Below are positions 6,141-8,105 of a DNA stretch of 8,105 bases, one piece after another (position 1 is the stretch's first letter; each line of letters starts with the position of its first letter). The notes beneath the pieces are model-generated. The model ran no database searches. It saw nothing but the letters and a program-made list of their open reading frames with translations, and was not told the origin of the DNA. Location of the stretch: the NCBI GenBank assembly GCA_017399665.1, contig JAFQBR010000181.1, positions 1 to 8,105 on the forward strand. The letters run 5' to 3'. The position numbers and the translations under genes are program-made. This DNA is from Clostridia bacterium (lineage in GTDB: Bacteria; Bacillota_A; Clostridia; Christensenellales; Borkfalkiaceae).

Positions 6141-6755
6141 CTACGCTTTAGTTTCAATTTTTTCAATAGGGAATTTATCCTGTTCATCAATAATATTGAA
6201 AGAATAATTTCCGTCTTCATTATAAACGTAATCGTCTTCAGTTAAAGTCGCATGGTCTGCTTTGTTATAAAGTTTAGCAGAGCCCTTAACCTTTACTCCA
6301 CCCTGCGTGAAGGTAACGTTTGCAAGCTTTCCGTCTTTTTTAATAAAGCAAATTTCATTTATCTTCATAGCATCAACAACTTCAATTGTTGCTATTTTAC
6401 AAGATTTTGATGCCCCCATATAAATTTGAATCCAACCATCTTCAGCTTCCTTAACATCAGTTGCATTTAAAGAACAATTTAATGTTTCTGGGGTTGAGGT
6501 TGATGATTTTGAAAGGTTGATGGTAATCGTTGAATCTTTTGCTTTAAAATCTGAAACGTTAATCCAAATTTCAGCAATATCGACGTTAGAAGATCCAAAA
6601 GAAAGTTCTGCAACGTAAATCAATCTTGTTTCGCCAGATGCTTTAGCTTCTGTTTGCCAATACGTATATTCTTCACCCTTATCACATGCTACTACAGATA
6701 AAGAAAGAAGAAAAACAGTTAATAAAATAGATAAAAGTTTGCTAAGTTTTTTCAT
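6141..6755 (-). CDS. Putative lipoprotein of unknown function
   Basis: This 204-residue protein begins MKKLSKLLSILLTVFLLSLSVVAC, a clear lipoprotein signal peptide: a basic n-region, a hydrophobic core and a lipobox-like SVVA before Cys24. It should be lipid-anchored on the outer face of the membrane. The mature part is rich in Thr, Ser, Ile and Val in alternating patterns suggesting beta strands (for example DSTITINLSKS at about 74-84 and LANVTFTQGGVKVKGSAKLY at about 144-163), and ends in an acidic and then Lys-rich tail. I see no enzyme motif. Three further Cys (about 94, 119, 136) are unusual for an exported protein. The ATG at 6755 is chosen because GGAG ends 6 nt upstream; an ATG at 6767 overlaps that site and a GTG at 6776 lacks one. 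It lies between nrdR and the HNH gene, with no functional clue from either. Confidence 0.85.
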   Translation of the reverse strand: MKKLSKLLSILLTVFLLSLSVVACDKGEEYTYWQTEAKASGETRLIYVAELSFGSSNVDIAEIWINVSDFKAKDSTITINLSKSSTSTPETLNCSLNATDVKEAEDGWIQIYMGASKSCKIATIEVVDAMKINEICFIKKDGKLANVTFTQGGVKVKGSAKLYNKADHATLTEDDYVYNEDGNYSFNIIDEQDKFPIEKIETKA

Positions 6756-6761
6756 TTTATT

Positions 6762-6765
6762 CTCC
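6762..6765 (-). promoter_or_regulatory. Shine-Dalgarno that fixes the lipoprotein start
   Basis: GGAG lies 6 nt before the ATG at 6755, and the signal peptide then begins with the expected MKKL. A small stem, GCGCT with GGCGC and a 5-base loop, lies just upstream (6769-6783) and would leave the site open. Confidence 0.7.
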
Positions 6766-6832
6766 ATTTGCGCCACTTAAGCGCTTTTTTATTTTTTATT
6801 TTAACACACAAGTAACATTTTGTGCCATAAAT

Positions 6833-7297
6833 TTATTTTTTGGGTAAAGTTGCTGTAAGTTTTTCAAGCTCTTGCATGAACGACGCAACGTCTTGGAACT
6901 GACGATAGACAGACACAAAACGAACGTAAGCAACTTCATCTAGTGCAAGAAGTCTTTCCATTACCATTTCCGCAATTTTTTTAGACATTACTTCCTGTTC
7001 CATAGAATTATAAATTTGCTTCTGAATATCAGCTATCATCTCGTCTATTTTTTGCATTGGCACGGCTCTTTTTTCGCACGCCTTAATAATTCCAGATTTA
7101 ATTTTCGATATATCGAAAGCCTGCCTTGTCCCATTTGTTTTCACAACTAAAATAGGGGTAGATTCTATAGTTTCGTAGGTAGTAAAACGCTTACCGCAGT
7201 TGATACATTCACGTCTTCTTCTAATAGTAGTTCCGTCTTCTGCAGAGCGTGAATCAATAACCTTACTTTCAATACATCCACAATAAATACATTTCAT
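6833..7297 (-). CDS. nrdR: Transcriptional repressor NrdR (ribonucleotide reductase regulator)
   Basis: NrdR senses ATP/dATP and represses ribonucleotide reductase genes by binding paired NrdR boxes. The 154-residue length is typical. The N-terminal zinc ribbon has Cys3/Cys6 and Cys31/Cys34 around the family motif VIDSRSAEDGTTIRRRREC (13-31), followed by RFTTYE. An ATP-cone domain spans about 49-139, opening with VVKTNGTRQAFDISKIKSGI. The ATG at 7297 gives the family-standard MKCIYCG N-terminus and has a GGAAG about 10 nt upstream. No ribonucleotide reductase gene and no convincing NrdR box occurs in this window, so its targets are elsewhere. The lipoprotein gene follows after 77 nt with no clear terminator between. 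Confidence 0.97.
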   Translation of the reverse strand: MKCIYCGCIESKVIDSRSAEDGTTIRRRRECINCGKRFTTYETIESTPILVVKTNGTRQAFDISKIKSGIIKACEKRAVPMQKIDEMIADIQKQIYNSMEQEVMSKKIAEMVMERLLALDEVAYVRFVSVYRQFQDVASFMQELEKLTATLPKK

Positions 7298-7363
7298 ATT
7301 ATACTTACTTCCGTAAAAAATATTTTATCGAATAAAAATTGTACGTTCGCGCATATTGTATAT
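7298..7363. other. Divergent intergenic region between nrdR and the DUF1294-like gene
   Basis: These 66 bp must hold signals for both divergent genes, but I cannot place a good promoter. A TATAAT (7303-7298, minus) touches the nrdR ATG and has no -35 box at the right distance, so it would start transcription inside the gene. Imperfect symmetry CATAT-N5-ATATG (7352-7366) covers the start codon of the plus-strand gene. Confidence 0.5.
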
Positions 7364-7765
7364 ATGAGCATATTAACGTTATCACAAATAATAATTATTG
7401 CCTACTTTTTAGCAATTAACGTATATGGTTTTATACTTATAAACTTCCAACAAAAAACAACAGTACTTGCGACAAACACCCCAAAAGAGGATTTTACTCA
7501 ATTACAAATTGAAGATTTATCACCAACAAAAACAGAAAAAAAAGCAATAAAAACCAAAAATACGGAAATTAGTAATTTAAAAATTTTTATTACTAGTGCT
7601 CTAGGCGGTGCGCTTGGTATCTATATTGCAATGTTTATTTACAAGCATAAGCTTAGCAATTTCTTTTTTATGGTTATAATCCCCATTTTTATAGCGCTTA
7701 GCGTGTATATTTTAGTAATGAGTTTTATTAACAATTTTTGGATAATTACACAAAACCCGGTTTAA
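7364..7765 (+). CDS. Small membrane protein, DUF1294-like, with extended central loop
   Basis: This 133-residue protein is the only plus-strand gene. It has an N-terminal membrane helix (about 5-28, with IAYFLAINVYGFIL), a polar, Lys/Thr/Glu-rich segment (about 32-70), and two hydrophobic segments (about 73-89 and 96-122). GGALGIYIAMFIYKHK at about 79-94 followed by a hydrophobic stretch with Pro is characteristic of DUF1294, and the first helix resembles its YLLxNLxxF start. The family is usually about 85-115 residues with a DKxxA motif after helix 1 and an RxPE before helix 2. Here those are absent and the segment is longer, so this is a divergent member. DUF1294 has no assigned function. 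The ATG at 7364 has no Shine-Dalgarno, so the start or a leaderless message is uncertain. Its stop overlaps that of the convergent Nudix gene. Confidence 0.7.
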   Translation: MSILTLSQIIIIAYFLAINVYGFILINFQQKTTVLATNTPKEDFTQLQIEDLSPTKTEKKAIKTKNTEISNLKIFITSALGGALGIYIAMFIYKHKLSNFFFMVIIPIFIALSVYILVMSFINNFWIITQNPV

Positions 7766-8105
7766 TTTCTACCGAATTTTGCGATATACCACAGTAACGC
7801 CAACATTGTTTTTCCGTCTTTAATTTCACCGTTTAAAGCCATATCTATACACTTTTGTTTATCTATCCAAACAAGAGATAAGTCTTCATCATCATCAAAG
7901 TGTTGCTCTGCAAGCTCAAAATCGTTGGCGTAAAAAAGATTTAAAACTTCACTTGTATATCCGGGAGAAACCGCATAATCACAAATAAAATGAAGTTTTT
8001 TAGCTTTTAAACCACACTCTTCAATCAATTCACGGTAAGCAGTTCTTTCCCCTGCTTCATCCCCGTCACGCGTGCCGGCAGGTATTTCAAGAAAAAGATC
8101 GCCAA
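7762..8105 (-). CDS. Nudix hydrolase, ADP-ribose pyrophosphatase type, 5' end cut by window edge
   Basis: This enzyme probably cleaves ADP-ribose to AMP and ribose-5-phosphate. Reading through to the right edge adds upstream codons and shows a complete Nudix box: Gly then E-x7-REL-x-EE-x-G-L, as GTRDGDE, AGERTAY, RELIEECGL (about 8036-8080), matching GX5EX7REUXEEXGU. FLEIPAG just before it and SPGYTSEVLNLF, ending in GEIKDGKTMLALLW, are features of the NudF/ADP-ribose pyrophosphatase subgroup. About 113 residues are present; the N-terminal 60 or so, which include the dimerisation and substrate-binding strands, lie beyond the window. The truncation is only the window boundary. The stop TAA (7764-7762) overlaps the stop of the convergent DUF1294-like gene. 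Confidence 0.92.
   Translation of the reverse strand, partial: GDLFLEIPAGTRDGDEAGERTAYRELIEECGLKAKKLHFICDYAVSPGYTSEVLNLFYANDFELAEQHFDDDEDLSLVWIDKQKCIDMALNGEIKDGKTMLALLWYIAKFGRN

Noticed and set aside
7298..7303. Perfect TATAAT on the minus strand next to the nrdR ATG
   Set aside because: Transcription would start inside the coding region and the hexamer 17 bp upstream (AAAATA) is not a -35 box.
7331..7351. CGAAT...CGTTCG pattern resembling a Gram-positive LexA box upstream of nrdR
   Set aside because: The half-sites are 11 bases apart instead of the four of CGAAC-N4-GTTCG, and the first half is imperfect. It is also far from dinB.
288..7765. Absence of TGA among the ten visible stop codons, as a hint of code reassignment
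   Set aside because: All genes read cleanly with the standard bacterial code, Trp positions I checked are TGG, and TAA/TAG bias is expected in AT-rich genomes. Ten stops are too few to conclude anything.

Overview
The window is AT-rich chromosomal DNA. A four-subunit sodium-pump decarboxylase cluster, a class II GalT, NrdR, a Y-family polymerase of Gram-positive type and strong purine-rich Shine-Dalgarno sites all suggest an anaerobic low-GC Firmicute, most likely an uncultured Clostridia member of a gut-type community. That placement is inferred from gene content, not from a marker gene. All genes except one small membrane-protein gene lie on the minus strand, so the window is described here from right to left in the direction of transcription.

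Right edge (7762-8105): a Nudix hydrolase of the ADP-ribose pyrophosphatase type, with its 5' end cut off. It converges on a plus-strand DUF1294-like membrane protein gene (7364-7765), and the two stop codons share one TTAA. Next on the minus strand come nrdR, a lipoprotein of unknown function, a small HNH-type zinc protein and dinB (DNA polymerase IV, TTG start). These four are closely spaced, and no convincing terminator separates them.

Middle (2619-4270): galT stands as its own unit, with a good sigma-A promoter (TTGCAA, 17 bp, TATGAT) and an intrinsic terminator with a U tract.

Left (1-2480): a second good promoter (TTGCAA, 17 bp, TATAAT) drives a tight operon encoding a carboxyltransferase subunit, an OadG-type gamma/delta membrane anchor, a biotin carrier protein and the OadB-type sodium-translocating beta subunit, which runs off the left edge. 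The order matches the mmdA-D-C-B arrangement of methylmalonyl-CoA decarboxylase. Together these subunits would transfer CO2 from an acyl-CoA to biotin, swing it to the membrane, and decarboxylate it with export of Na+. The carboxyltransferase is short and departs from the usual family motifs at its active-site loops, so the acyl-CoA substrate is uncertain.

I see no CRISPR array, insertion sequence, phage gene, tRNA or rRNA, and nothing that clearly amounts to a new multi-gene system. The best leads are the divergent carboxyltransferase, the HNH-dinB pair, the modified DUF1294 protein and the lipoprotein orphan.
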